Shown here in pieces: positions 1 to 10,315 of a stretch of DNA of 64,000 nucleotides. Both the position numbers and the translations under genes were made by a program. This stretch comes from Prorocentrum cordatum (lineage: Eukaryota > Sar > Dinophyceae > Prorocentrales > Prorocentraceae), in assembly GCA_963575745.1 (NCBI GenBank), contig CAUYUJ010007213.1:287892-351891 (forward strand). Reading direction: 5' to 3'. The stretch's first letter is position 1. Every line of letters starts with the position of its first letter. The notes under the pieces are model-generated. The model was not told the origin of the DNA, did not search any database, and saw only the letters and a list, made by a program, of their open reading frames with translations.

Positions 1-2811
1 CACGAGATGCTCCAAACTAGTCCTCATGAAAGCTGCACAAGCAACGGAGACGACACGTCGGCCTCAACACAGCTCAAGACGGCGCAAGAAGGCCTCAGTG
101 GACCCACAGCACTTCACAACAGGAGCCTGTGACACCCCCACGAAGTGCTCCAAACGAGCCCTCATGAAGGCTGCACAAAAAACGGAGACGGCACGACGGC
201 CCCAACACAGCTCAAGACGGCGCAAGAGGGCCTCAGTGGACCCTCAACACTTCATAACAGGAGCCTATGACGCCCCCACGAAGTGCTCCAAGCTAGTCCT
301 CATGAGAGCTGCACAAGAAACGGAGGCGACACGACGGGCTCAACACAGCTCAAGACGGCGCAAGACGGCCCCATTGGACCCTCAACGCTTCACAAGTGGA
401 GCCTATGACACCACCACGAAGCGCTCCAAACTAGTCCCCATGAGACCTGCGCAAATATGGGAGACGACACGACGGCCTCAACACAACTCAAGACAGCGCA
501 AGAGGGTCTGTGGACCCTTAACACTTCGAAACAGAAGCCTATGGCACCCCCACGAAGTGCTCCAAACTAGCCCTTATGAGAGCTGCACAAGAAACGGAGA
601 CGACACGACGGCCTCAACACAGCTCATGACGGCGCAAGAGGGCTTCAGTGGACCCACAACACTTCACAACAGGAGCCTATGGCACCCCCACGAAGTGCTC
701 CAAACTAGTCCTCATGAGCGCTGCACAAAAAACGGAGACGACACGACGGCCTCAACACAGCTCAAGACGGCGCAGGAGGGCCTCAGTGGACCCCCAACAC
801 TTCACAACAGGAGCCTATGACACCCCCACGAAGTGCTCCAAACTAGCCCTCACGACAGCTGCACAAGAAACGGAGACGACACGACGGCCTCAACACAGCT
901 CAAGACGGCGCAAGGGGGCCTCAATGGACCCTCAACATTCACAACAGGAGCCTATGACACCCCCACGAAATGCTCCAAACGAGTCCTCATGAAAGGTGTA
1001 CAAGAAACGGGGACGACACGACGGCCTCAACACAGCTCAAGACGGCGCAAGAGGGCCACGATGGACCAGCAACACTTCACAACAGGAGCCTATGACACCC
1101 CCACGAAGTGCTCCTAACGAATGCTCATGAGAGCTGCACAAGCAACGGAGACGGCACGACGGCCTCAACACAGCTCAAGAGGGCCTCAATGGACCCACAA
1201 CGCTTCACAACAGTAGCCTATGACACCATCACGAAATGCTCCAAACGAACCCTTATGAGAGCTGCACAAGAAACGGAGACGACACGACGGCCTCAACACA
1301 GCCCAAGACGGTGCAAGAGGGCCCCAGTGGACCCACAACACTTCACAACAGGAGCCTATGACACCCCCACGAAGTGCTCCAAAATAGCCACCATGACAGC
1401 TGCACAGGATACGAAGACGACACGACGGCCTCAACACAGCTCAAGACGGCGCAAGAGGGCCACAATGGACCCACAACACTTCACAACACGAGCCTATAAC
1501 ACACCCTACGAAGTGCTCCAAATTAGCCCCCATGAGAGCTGCAGAAGAAACGGAGACGACACGACGGCCTCAACACAGCTCAAGACGGCGCAAGAGGATC
1601 TCAGTGGACCCACAACACTTCACAACAGGAGCCTATGACACCCGCACGGAGTGCTCCAAACTAGTCCTCATGAGAGCTGCACAAGCAACGGGGGCGACAC
1701 GACGGCCTCAACACAGCTCAAGACGGCGCAAGGGGGCCTCAGTGGACCCCCAACACTTCACAACAGGAGCCTATGACACCCCCACGAAGAACTCCAAACT
1801 GATCCCCATGACAGCTGCACAAGAAACGGAGACGACACGACGGCCTCAACACAGCTCAAGACAACGCAAGAGGGCCTCAATGGACCCACAACACTTCACA
1901 ACAGGAGCCTATGACACCCGCACGGAGTGCTCCTAACTAATGCTCATGCGAGCTGCAAAGAATACAGACACGACACGACGGCCTCAACACAGCTCAAGAC
2001 GGCGCAAAAGGGCCTCAGTGGACCCTCAACACTTCACAGCAGGAGCCTGTGACACCCCCACGAAGTGCTCCAAACTAGTCCTCATGAGAGCTGCACAAGC
2101 AACGGAGACGACACGACGGCCTCAACACAGCTCAAGACGGCGCAAGAGGGCCTCAGTGGACCACCAACACTTCACAGCACGAGCCTATGACACCCCCACG
2201 AAGTGCTCCAAACGAGCCCTCATGAGAGCTGCACAAGCAACGGGGACGACACGACGGCCTCAACACAGCTCAAGACGGCGCAAAAGGGCCTCAGTGGACC
2301 CACAACACTTCACAACACGAGCCTATGGCACCCCCACGAAGTGCTGCAAACTAGTCCTCCTGAGAGCTGCACAAGAAACGGAGACGACACGACGACCTCA
2401 ACACAGCTCAAGACGGCGCAAGAGGGCCTCAGTGGACCCTCAACACTTCACAACAGGAGCCTATGACACCCCCACGGAGTGCTCCAAACTAGACCTCACG
2501 AGAGCTGCACAAGCAACGGAGACGGCACGACGGCCTCAACACAGCTCAAGACGGCGCAAGAGGGCCTCAGTGGACCCACAACACTTCACAACAGGAGCCT
2601 ATGACACCCCCACGAAGTGCTCCAAACGAGTCCTCAGGAGAGCTGCACAAGCAACGGGGACGACACGACGGCGTCAACACAGCTCAAGACGGCGCAAAAG
2701 GGCCTCAGTGGACCATCAACACTTCACAGCAGGAGCCTATGACACCCCCGCGAAGTGCTCCAAACTAGTCCTCATGAGAGCTGCACAAGCAACGGAGACG
2801 GCACGACGGCC
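1..2811 (+). repeat. 138-bp satellite, array A
   Basis: About 20 head-to-tail copies of a 138-bp unit; for example CTCATGAGAGCTGCACAAGC recurs with a 138-bp step. Since 138 is 46 codons, one plus frame stays open for long stretches and gives a basic 46-residue repeat (MRAAQATETTRRPQHSSRRR then KRASVDPQHFTTGAYDTPTK). Units differ by scattered substitutions and some small deletions (near 950 and 1170) that shift the frame. The array enters from outside the window and stops inside a unit at about 2811. The same unit forms array B at 54228-59197 in the same orientation. I read it as satellite DNA; translation is possible but unsupported. Confidence 0.93.
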
Positions 2812-3458
2812 TTCGAGGCGGAGGAGGAGCGATGCGAGTCGTCGTGCAGGAGGCCGAAGGCGCTGAAGGGCGCGTAGACCTCGTCCGTATTCGCGAGACG
2901 TCCAAGGTGGACGCTCCCGCGAAGGGATGGGACTCCGATATCCTCGGCGTTGTCCAGCTGCTGCGCGTCACCGCTCATCTTCTCGAAGAACTTAGCCGGT
3001 GTGAAGGAAGCCAGAACTGCGCTTGCCACGCGCGGTGCTGCTCTGGCTTGGCCGTCGGGCGCGCCTGCATCCACGGGGCTACCGCGCCTCTCCAGCTCCT
3101 CCCCGACTTTGGTAGTGAGCTTCTGGAGCACCTTCGCGTCCAGGAAGTCTCCGATTTCCTTGATCAGTTTCGTTATCTGCGATTTACGGGTCTGCGGATA
3201 ATTAGAGAGAAGCGCCACCACGTTGAGTTGAGTGGGACATCCTGGGAACGCCTGGATCGAGCCGCCGTTGGTCAGCGGCGCCATGGCCGCGAGCAGCGTC
3301 ACACCGGTGACCAGTGGGTGAGTGGATGACCGAATCGCGTGTGAAAGGACAAACTGGTACCCGTCATGACCGAATATCAGCTCCGGGTCAAAGTGCTCGT
3401 CGATATATGACCAAGCGGCCTCCATTTCCTGCTTAAACTGCGGCGGCTTGCCCGCCAT
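2772..3458 (-). pseudogene. 3'-truncated retrogene, P-loop-like protein
   Basis: Minus-strand open frame. The natural start is the first ATG (3458) after a spliced-leader relict at 3517-3537, giving MAGKPPQFKQEMEAAW and onward. The protein has normal composition, with a helical region (EMEAAWSYIDEHFDPELIF), then LLAAMAPLTNGG, a proline-glycine turn, and LLSNYPQTRKSQITK where P-loop proteins carry their phosphate-binding loop. The layout recalls DUF3987-type proteins, but this is a weak resemblance and not an identification. The gene-like sequence ends at about 2813, where the frame runs into the 138-bp satellite and stops at 2772, so the C-terminus is lost and replaced by satellite codons. 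Upstream in-frame codons (to 3953) are GGA-tract and repeat translations and should not be counted. Confidence 0.5.
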
Positions 3459-3516
3459 GCTGTGCTGCTGCAGTGCGGCCTCGATGGGAAGGGCCACTTC
3501 GCCGACTCCGATATGG

Positions 3517-3537
3517 CTTGAGCCAAAATGACTGAGG
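3517..3537 (-). other. Relict dinoflagellate spliced leader
   Basis: The reverse complement contains CATTTTGGCTCAAG (3517-3530), identical to the last 14 bases of the dinoflagellate spliced leader. The seven bases further 5' are degraded (about 4 of 7 match). It lies 59 bp upstream of the ATG of the truncated gene on the same strand. A leader copy in genomic DNA is known to mark a trans-spliced mRNA that was reverse transcribed and reinserted. Confidence 0.7.
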
Positions 3538-3604
3538 AGCCCTGGTGCGGCAATGCTCTGCCGGTACGCCACGTAACTGGCGCACGTAGCTGCGCCCAGT
3601 TGCG

Positions 3605-3682
3605 CCCGGGAGGAGCAGGAGGAGGAGGAAGAGGAGGAGGAGGAGGAAGGAAGAGGAGGAGCAGGGGGAGGAGGAGGTGAGA
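3605..3682 (+). repeat. GGA-rich microsatellite
   Basis: Interrupted GGA/AGG trinucleotide tract of about 78 bp. It lies immediately upstream of the leader relict of the minus-strand retrogene and is followed by a short stretch of CCCCAAGAGG-type repeat (3685-3790). Confidence 0.85.
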
Positions 3683-3811
3683 GACCCCAAGACCGCTCCA
3701 AGAGGGGCCCCTGAGGGGGAGCACGAACCGACATGCTGAGCTCTCGGCCCCAAGAGGCCCCAGGAGGCCCCAAGAGGCTCTTAAGAGACAATCTTTGAGG
3801 TATTTTAGAAT

Positions 3812-3966
3812 TATCCTGAGGCCTCGTGATGGCAATCTCCGGCTCTCTCGCGCTATCTTGTAACTGTCTTGGGCAGTCTCGGAGGCTTAAGCCATCATGC
3901 TGCCTCCTGGGACCTTTTTTGGACCCCTCTTTGAGGTGGCCTCTGCCCCCCAAAATGCTCTACCGC
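3812..3966 (+). repeat. Local duplication, copy 1
   Basis: This segment is a diverged copy of 4330-4495. Both contain CCTGAGGCCTCGTGATGGC, then CTCGCGCTATCTTG, then GTCTTGGGCAGTCTCGGAGG, and both end in CCCCCCAAAA with a similar tail. No coding potential is evident. Confidence 0.75.
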
Positions 3967-4029
3967 CAAGCCCCTGCGCACCTTAAAAGTGTTGAAATGT
4001 AATGTTTTTTACGGGTGGCCAGGCCCCCC

Positions 4030-4330
4030 CTCCCTCCCGACGTAACTCTTGGAACCCTTGGCCTTCATGGGTGCCTCCAGTGGGCGTCTCGGGGGGCTCG
4101 TGGGGGCTTATCGGGGCACTCCTAGCAACCGCTTGGGGCCTTTGGGGGGGCTTTGGGGGGCATCCTGGAAGCCTCTGAAGCCTTCTTGGAGGCTTTCCGG
4201 GGGCCTCTCGGGGATTCTTTTTGGGGCTCCTGGAGGGGTATAGGGGTCTGGGTGGTCTCTTCGGCCGCTTGGAGGCGCGCTTGGGGCGTCTTGGAGCCCT
4301 GTGAGGCCATCTTGCAACCACCTTAGAGCC
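4030..4330 (-). repeat. Degenerate GCCCCAAGAG-type repeat, minus orientation
   Basis: Imperfect 10-12 bp units related to the CCAAGAGGCC repeat of 6-17 kb but in reverse orientation (GGGGGCTT and GGCCTTTGGGG on the plus strand). No gene seen. Confidence 0.55.
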
Positions 4331-4495
4331 ATCCTGAGGCCTCGTGATGGCCATCTTGGGCCCCTCGCGCTATCTTGCAGCTGTCTTGGGCAGTCTCGGA
4401 GGGCTCTTGGGCCCTCATGGGGCCTCCTGGGAGCTTTTTGGGCCTCTCTTTGGTGGGCCTCTGACCCCCCAAAAACTCTTCCACCACAGACAGCG
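4330..4495 (+). repeat. Local duplication, copy 2
   Basis: Partner of 3812-3966, about 520 bp downstream and in the same orientation. It runs directly into the large ATC/TCC microsatellite, so the two may have spread together. Confidence 0.75.
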
Positions 4496-4729
4496 TCAGC
4501 ATCAGCGTCAGCATCAGCATCAGCATCGTCATCATCATCAACATCATCATCATCATCATCCTCCTCCTCCTCCTCCTCCTCCTCCTCCTCATCATCATCA
4601 TCATCATCATCATCATCACCATCACCAGCATCATCCTCAGCAGCAGCATCATCATCGTCCTTACCCTCCTCATCACCATCTCCCTCACGAAACCCATAAC
4701 CATCATCATCCTCATCATCCTCATCATCC

Positions 4730-4779
<50 letters not shown>

Positions 4780-5265
4780 GTTATCACTATCATCATCGTC
4801 GTCGTTGGCGGCGTCGGCGGCGTCGTCGTCGACGTCGTCGTCGTCGTCATCATCATCATCAGCAGCATCAGCATCGTCATCATCTTCGACCGCATCATCA
4901 TCGCCATCATCATCATCATCGACATTACCATCATCATCAGCATCATCATCGTCATCATCATCCTCATCCTCCTCATCACCATCGCCATCACGAAAACCAT
5001 ACCCATCATCATCATCGTCGTCATCATCATTGTCGTCGTTGGCGTCTTCGTCGTCGTCGTCGACGTCGTCGTCATCATCCTCAGCGTCATCTTCATCATC
5101 GTCATCATCGTCATCATCATCATCCCTCCTCCATCCTCATCATCATCCTCACCCTTCTCCTCCTCCCTCCTACTCCCTCCTCTCTCCTCCTCCTCCTCCC
5201 TCCCTCCCTCCTCCTCATCCTCCTCATTCTCCTCACTCCTCGCTCCTCCTCCCTCCTCCCACCTC
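4480..5265 (+). repeat. Compound ATC/TCG/TCC microsatellite
   Basis: About 780 bp of interrupted trinucleotides: ATC blocks, TCC at 4558-4590, TCG at 4797-4850 and 5035-5075, and TCC again at 5125-5265. Part of the tract is itself duplicated: the interruption CCATCTCCCTCACGAAACCC (about 4675) recurs as CCATCGCCATCACGAAAACC (about 4978). Every frame is open in places as poly-His, poly-Ser or poly-Met, which is an artefact of the tract. Confidence 0.95.
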
Positions 5266-5402
5266 CTCGCGCCCTGAGCTCCATTGAGGCATGCATGCCT
5301 TCGCAACTCTTCCAAACGAGGAGGAGGAGGAGCAGCAGCAGCAGCCCATGGCCACAGCCAAGATGGCCCAAGATGGCCTCCAATATGCCTCCAAGACGTC
5401 CA

Positions 5403-5525
5403 AGATGCGATGCTGTGCTCTGCGATTAAATGCGATGCTCCGCCATGCTCTGCCATGAGATGCCATGATATGCGATAACACGCCATGCTATGCTATGGGA
5501 CGCTACGCTATGTTATGGGAACTAC
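5403..5525 (+). repeat. ATGCTATGCC-type ~10-bp minisatellite
   Basis: Degenerate units of about 10 bp built on ATGCGATGCT, CATGCTCTGCC and CTATGCTATG. It is one of several repeats here with a period near one helical turn. Confidence 0.65.
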
Positions 5526-5903
5526 GTATGTGTTTGACGCTCGAATGTGGTGGAACTTATTCGGAGAAGACTGTGTGGTGGAAGCTGTCTGGCGGAGCAT
5601 CCGCGAGAAGCTCCCGGGCGGCCACCAGGCGAAACCTCCACCGACACACCATGCGGAGAACGCCCCATACCGCCATGGGCGCCGACCAGGCGAACCCTCC
5701 GGGCAGACGGACCCCGGAACGAACTCAATTGAGGCATTCGCGGCTCTTCCGAATGAGGAGGAGGAGGAGGAGCAGCAGCAGGATGCGGAGGAGAAGATGA
5801 GGAGAAGGAAAGAGGAGGAGAAGGATGAGGTAGCATGAAGACGACGGTGAGGGAGACGGTCGCTTTTTTGAAAGAGCCAGGATCAGAGAAACTTCGAAAC
5901 AAT
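5525..5903. other. No confident gene
   Basis: Mixed sequence with a short acidic plus-strand frame (ends at 5838) over a GAGGAGGAG tract. The block at 5728-5785 (GAGGCATT, then GGAGGAGGAG and GCAGCAGCAG) is a diverged copy of 5285-5340. Nothing here can be called a gene. Confidence 0.5.
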
Positions 5904-6085
5904 CCCGCCAGCCCATTAAGGCACAGGGCGGTCTAGCGTAGTCTTCTTTCCTCTTCGAAAACCCCAGAGGAGGAAATATAGAAGGCCGCAAGACCTCCCA
6001 AGAAGGGCTCCAAGAGGACCGCAAGACCTCCCCAAAGAGCCGAGGCGATTTTGAGAGCTCCTGAGGGGCCGCCGACATCGATACA
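5904..6085 (+). repeat. Left end of dispersed element, copy 1
   Basis: Begins CCCGCCAGCCCATT with a small hairpin (CCGCC at 5905-5909 pairs with GGCGG at 5927-5931) followed by GGTCTAGCG and a TTTCCTCTTC tract. The same start is at 9031 and 16441. After about 100 bp this copy diverges from the other two. Confidence 0.65.
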
Positions 6086-6190
6086 AACGGTATAAAACGA
6101 TAAGACGATAAAGACGATATAAGACGATGAGAAGACGATATAAGACGATATAAGGCGATATCAGACGATATAAGACGATAAGAGGGCCTC
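6085..6190 (+). repeat. GATATAAGAC decamer array
   Basis: Tandem GATATAAGAC units of 10 bp with 7-8 bp variants (GATAAGAC). The same unit makes the large inverted tract at 15236-15722. Confidence 0.88.
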
Positions 6191-6560
6191 AAGACGGCCC
6201 AAGAGGGCCGCAAAACGGCCCAAGAGGCGCCGAATACAGCCCAAGAGAGCCCCCAGACAGCCCCAAGAGAGGCCCAAGAGGGGGAACATGAATCGACAAT
6301 TCGATTATTCTGCCCAAAGAGGCCCCCAGGAGTCCCCAAGAAGCCTCCGAGAAGCCCCTAGAGAACCCGAGAGGCCCCCAAGAGGCCCCCAGACAGCCCC
6401 CAAGAGGCCTCCAAAGTGCTTCCAAAAGGCTCCCGAGATGCCTTGCACGATATCCCGACGAACATCCAAAAGGCCTCCGGTGCCCTCTCGAACAATCGCC
6501 ACCGATCATGCTGGACTGGCACGGCGGCGGGACTTGCCGCAGGCAGCTGGATAGTCCTCC
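6185..6560 (+). repeat. CCAAGAGGCC-type repeat with duplicated core
   Basis: Degenerate CCAAGAGGCC units. The segment 6290-6555 (start CGACAATTCGA, later GATATCCCGACGAACATCCA, end CTTGCCGCAGGCAGCTGGAT) is repeated in diverged form at 7366-7615, so these lines form part of a dispersed element and not random repeat. No gene is seen. Confidence 0.75.
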
Positions 6561-7145
6561 TTCCCCTGCTCTCCCTCCCCTGGGTCTGGACGGGGGCGGG
6601 CCCGAGGTGGCAGAGGGTCCTTTTCGGCTGAAGATAGCTCCAAGAGTGCCCCAGAGGGCCTAAGATGACCTCCAAGATGGCTCAAGACAGTTCAAGATAG
6701 CCTTCGACAGGCATCCAAGAGGCTCCAAGACGGCCCCAAGACGGTTTCAAGTGCCCTCCGAGCCCTCCGAGGACCCCCCAAAGAGCAAAAACGGCGAGAA
6801 AACCCAAGAAAAACAACATGTTGTTTGTCTGCTCGCTCTTTTGTTTCCGATGTGCTCTTGAGGCCTCAAGATGGCCCCAAGGTGGCCCAAGAGGCCCCCC
6901 AGTGACGTCCAAGAGCGTTCCAAGAGCGGCCGAAGAGGGGCCCAAGAGGGCATCTTTGAGCCTCCGAGGGGGCGATGTGAATTAAGGATCCCCCTTTTTG
7001 AACAATGGGGCCCAAGACGGCCCCACGAGGCCTCCCAGACCCCCAAAAAGAGCCCCAAGAGGGCCCCAAGAGCTCGCCTGGGCATCGTCAGCTCTCCTGG
7101 GCATCGTTCCTGGATGGGCTGGTGGGGATACGCGAAGCGTCAAGA
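6560..7145 (+). repeat. Dispersed element segment, internal part and right end
   Basis: Starts with CCCCTGGGTCTGGACGGGGG, as at 9140 and 16515. A central AT-richer block (6795-6880, ending TTCCGATGTGCTC then GAGGCCTCAAGATGGC) also occurs at 9368-9450 and 16748-16830. CCAAGAGG units follow, and it finishes with GGGCTGGTGGGGATACGCGA, then AGCGTC (to 7145), matching the right end of the 9 kb copy. No gene. Confidence 0.75.
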
Positions 7146-7365
7146 ATTTCTATGTGACTTGCTTCTCCCTCCCCTCCACTGCTCGCTGCACTGCAGGAGC
7201 GGGGGCCACCGCGTGCGCGAGCAGACGGCCCATGAGTGAGCAGCGAACTCCAGAAGCTGGGAAAGAAAGCAGCTGGATGGCGAGGGGAAAAGGAAGGGGA
7301 GCGGATTAGGGAGGGGGAATGGAAAGCACCAGCAGGAGCAGGGGATGGAGAGGGCGCGTGATGAA

Positions 7366-7770
7366 GAGGGACCGACAATTCGAGCCTGCCGCCCGAAGAG
7401 GCCCCCAGCAGAGTCAAGAGGGGTCCTGGAAGCTCCGACTGGCCCCCAGGAGGCCCCAAAAGTGGCCCCAAAGCGGCCCCCAGACAGCCCCTGAGAGGCT
7501 TCAAAACTGCCTCCAATGGGCCCCCGAGACCCACGATATCCCAACGAACATCCAAGAGGCCTGAGACCCACAACCAAGGCACGGTGACGGGGCTTGCCGT
7601 AGGCAGTTGGATATGTGGTAGAAGCTAGGTGGCAAAAGTTTTGTAATGGAAACCATCGCGCGAAGCATCCATGCTTCACTACACGCTTGCCCGCGTCCAT
7701 CAACCGGGTAGCTCTCATGAGCATCGTTTCTGAATGGGCTTGTTGGGACTCGCAAAGCTTATCTAAATTG
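7366..7770 (+). repeat. Partial copy of dispersed element
   Basis: 7366-7615 repeats 6290-6555. A right-end-like sequence, GAATGGGCTTGTTGGGACTC then GCAAAGCTT, follows at 7732-7760. The sequence between 7145 and 7366 shows nothing recognisable. Confidence 0.6.
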
Positions 7771-7774
7771 CGCC

Positions 7775-7973
7775 TCCTCCCTCTTTTTCCGCCACCACCC
7801 GCCCTTATGCCGCACGATAATGTACCCAAACTCTCGCCGTAGCTAGCCGGGAGGAGCCCCGGACGCGAGGCTCTCGGCGCCCTCTCCAGGTCCGCCAGTG
7901 CCTCTGTGGGCACATCCAAGCAGTAGACATCACCCCAGAGCCCAATGTAGCGGGATCCCAAATGAAAGGCCAC
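7775..7973 (-). other. Possible short exon, uncharacterised
   Basis: A minus-strand frame with protein-like composition (MAFHLGSRYIGLWGDVYCLD and following) runs from 7973 to about 7860 and then becomes repeat-derived. There is no family match I can name and no clear splice context. It could equally be chance. Confidence 0.2.
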
Positions 7974-8029
7974 GGGAGCCCCTAGAGGAGCTGAGGAGCC
8001 TCAATACACACACGATGCAATATACAAAC

Positions 8030-8805
8030 AGTTCAAGATACACATGGCTCAAGATACAGACGATTCAAGATACACATGGTTGCAGGTACAAGGGACGCAA
8101 GATACAGACAATTCAGAACATACTCGTCCAAGGTGCGGGGATCCAAGGTACCTACGAGGAGGCCGAATCCAACGACGCCAAAGCCACGGAGGCCGACAGC
8201 GCCAGCGCAAGACGCATACGATTCAATATATGTATGGTTTAAGATACAAAAGATTCAATACACATATTGTTCAATATAGAAGCGACTCAAAATACAGACG
8301 ATCGGAAATATACGGGGTCCATGAACAAACGATTCAACATACAGACGGTGCCGCTGACGCCGACGACGACGACGACGCAAGATACGTACGATTCAAGATA
8401 CACATGTCTCGGTATGCAAACCACTCAAGATAAACACGATTTGGGATGCAGACGTTCAAGATACAGACGGTTCAAGGTACAATCTACGACGGCGCCGACG
8501 ACGACGACGATAACGACGCCGCCGACGACGACGCCGACGGCCATAGTACAGAGGATTCGGGACAGACGGAGCAAGATACAGACGATCCGAGATACAGACG
8601 GCTCGAAATGCTGACGTTCAAGATACAGGCGGTTCAAATTACAGACGACGAAAGTTCAAGATACAGAGAGTTCAAGATACAGAGAGTTCAAGACACAGAG
8701 AGTTCAAGATACATACGACTCAAGATACAAAAAGTTCAAGATACAGACGACCCAAGACACAGAGAGTCCAATACACAGACGACTCAAGATACGAACTCTT
8801 CACCG
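8030..8805 (+). repeat. TTCAAGATACAGACGA minisatellite
   Basis: Degenerate units of about 16-17 bp (TTCAAGATACAGACGA, with TTCAAGATACAC variants) interrupted by GACGAC tracts at 8355-8375 and 8490-8535. All frames give repeat peptides. Confidence 0.85.
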
Positions 8806-9030
8806 ACGCCGTCTCCGTCGAGATGACGACGACCACGGCCACGACCACGACGACGACGACGCCGACGGCGACGCAGACGCCGACGCAAACGGTGACGGCG
8901 ATGGCGACGGCGAAGGCGACGACGAACCCGAATCGAACGAAGACGGCCACGACCACGACGACGACGCCGACGCCGACGTAACAGCCAACGCCGACGAAAA
9001 CCCGAATCGTCCTTGCACAACATTAAAAAT
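8805..9030 (+). repeat. GAC-rich duplicated segment, filled-site copy
   Basis: CGACGACCACGGCC-rich sequence that closely matches 15775-15957, including GGTGACGGCGATGGCGACGG, CGACGAACCCGAATCGAACG and the 3' edge CAACATTAAAAAT. Here the shared edge is interrupted at 9030/9031 by the dispersed element. The match resumes at 9876. Confidence 0.85.
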
Positions 9031-9875
9031 CCCGCCAGCCCTTTGGGCGACAGGCGGTCTAACGAGATTCCTCTTTCCTCTTCCACAACCCCTTCTTCCC
9101 CTTCGGGGAGGGGTTTACCCCTCCCCCTACCCCCTCCCCTGGACCTGGACGGGGGCCCCCGCGATGGGTTAGAGCGCCCACGATGGCCCAAAATGGCTCC
9201 AAGAGGGCCTCCGATGCTCCAAGATGGCCTCCAAGATGGCTCAAGACAGCGCAATATCGCTCAAGATGAGCTCCATCATGCCTCCAAGAGGCCCCAAAAG
9301 GGTCACAAGACGGTTCCAAGAGCTCTCGGAGACCCCTCAGGACCCCTCCAAGAGCCCAAAATCCGTCCAAAAACTTGAAGAAAATTGATGAGTTTGGCCT
9401 TCTCGCCGTTTCTCTTCCGATGCGCTTCTGAGGCCTCAAGATGGCCCCAAGATGGCCCAAAAAGGCCCCAAGAGGGGCCCAAGAGGCCCCCAAGACGGCC
9501 CCAAGAGCGCCTAAGAGCGCCCCCAGAGGGCCCCAAGAGCGCCCCAAGAGGCGGTTTTGAGGGCCCCAGGGAGGGGGACCAAGATATAGGACCCCTCCTC
9601 TTTTGATCGATAACCTCCAAGATGGCCCCAAGAGGCCCTCCACGGCTCCCAAGAGGCACCCAAAGGAGCCCCAAGAGGGCCCCAAGAGGGTCCCAAGACC
9701 CCCCCCCCCCAGAGCCCCAAGAGAACCCCAAGACCCTCCAATAGAGCTCCCAGAGGACCACCCTCCTTTCCTTGCCCACTTTGGTTCACTATATGTCTCT
9801 TCTTGCCATGTCCCGTCAGCTTTCCTGGGCAGAGCTTCTGAATGGGCTGGCGGGGTTACGCGAAGCGTGAATAAT
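9031..9875 (+). mobile_element. Dispersed ~845-bp non-coding element, delimited by empty site
   Basis: The insert separates CAACATTAAAAAT (to 9030) from TACACAATAAGGAATTACTG (from 9876). These are contiguous in the paralogous copy near 15958, so the ends are defined by the sequence itself. CCCGCCAGCCC (9031-9041) and GGGCTGGCGGG (9844-9854) are perfect 11-bp inverted repeats. The right end has about 20 further bases (GTTACGCGAAGCGTGAATAA). AAT on both sides could be a short target duplication. Inside are a 5' hairpin, a TTTCCTCTTCC tract, CCTGGACCTGGACGGGGG and CCAAGAGGCC units. No protein is evident, so it would be non-autonomous: a MITE-like or SINE-like element. Confidence 0.7.
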
Positions 9876-10315
9876 TACACAATAAGGAATTACTGTTCGT
9901 AGTGCCGGTCGCCACAATGGCGCCGACACTGAAGAGACACGGATCAACCGCATAGGGTCGTCGCGCGCTCCGAACAATAATGCCAAACTGTGTGATCACT
10001 TGTTTCTCCCAGGCGTTTGAGCAGACCAGGGGGCGATCAGTCTGAGCAGGAGCGAGTCTGAGTATGAGCGATTCTGAGTGCGAGTCTGCGTGTGAGTGAG
10101 TTTGAATCTGAGTATGAGCGAGTCTGGGTGCGAGTGAGTCTGCGTGTGATTGAGTCTGAGCATGACTGAATCTGAATGAAGGAGGGTGAAGGAGTGGAGG
10201 GCGAAGGAGAGCGAGGCGGAAGCATCTGAGTAAAACCTAATGCTGTGGAGCCTCTGACTTCGATCGTCTGGCCCTGGCCACCCGAGTTGCCCGCGTCCTC
10301 CTCCCCCTCCTCCTC
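9876..10315. repeat. GAGTCTGAG minisatellite and flank
   Basis: 9876-9905 continues the segmental duplication shared with 15958-15990. 10036-10190 is a degenerate tract of GAGTCTGAGTATGAGCGA and GTGCGAGTCTGCG units. The remainder shows nothing recognisable. Confidence 0.65.

Noticed and set aside
4323-5486. Long Met/Thr/Arg-rich or His-rich frames on both strands
   Set aside because: Translations of the ATC/TCG/TCC microsatellite, with no normal protein composition.
8784-9254. Arg-rich minus-strand frame
   Set aside because: GAC-rich low-complexity translation that crosses the insertion boundary at 9031.
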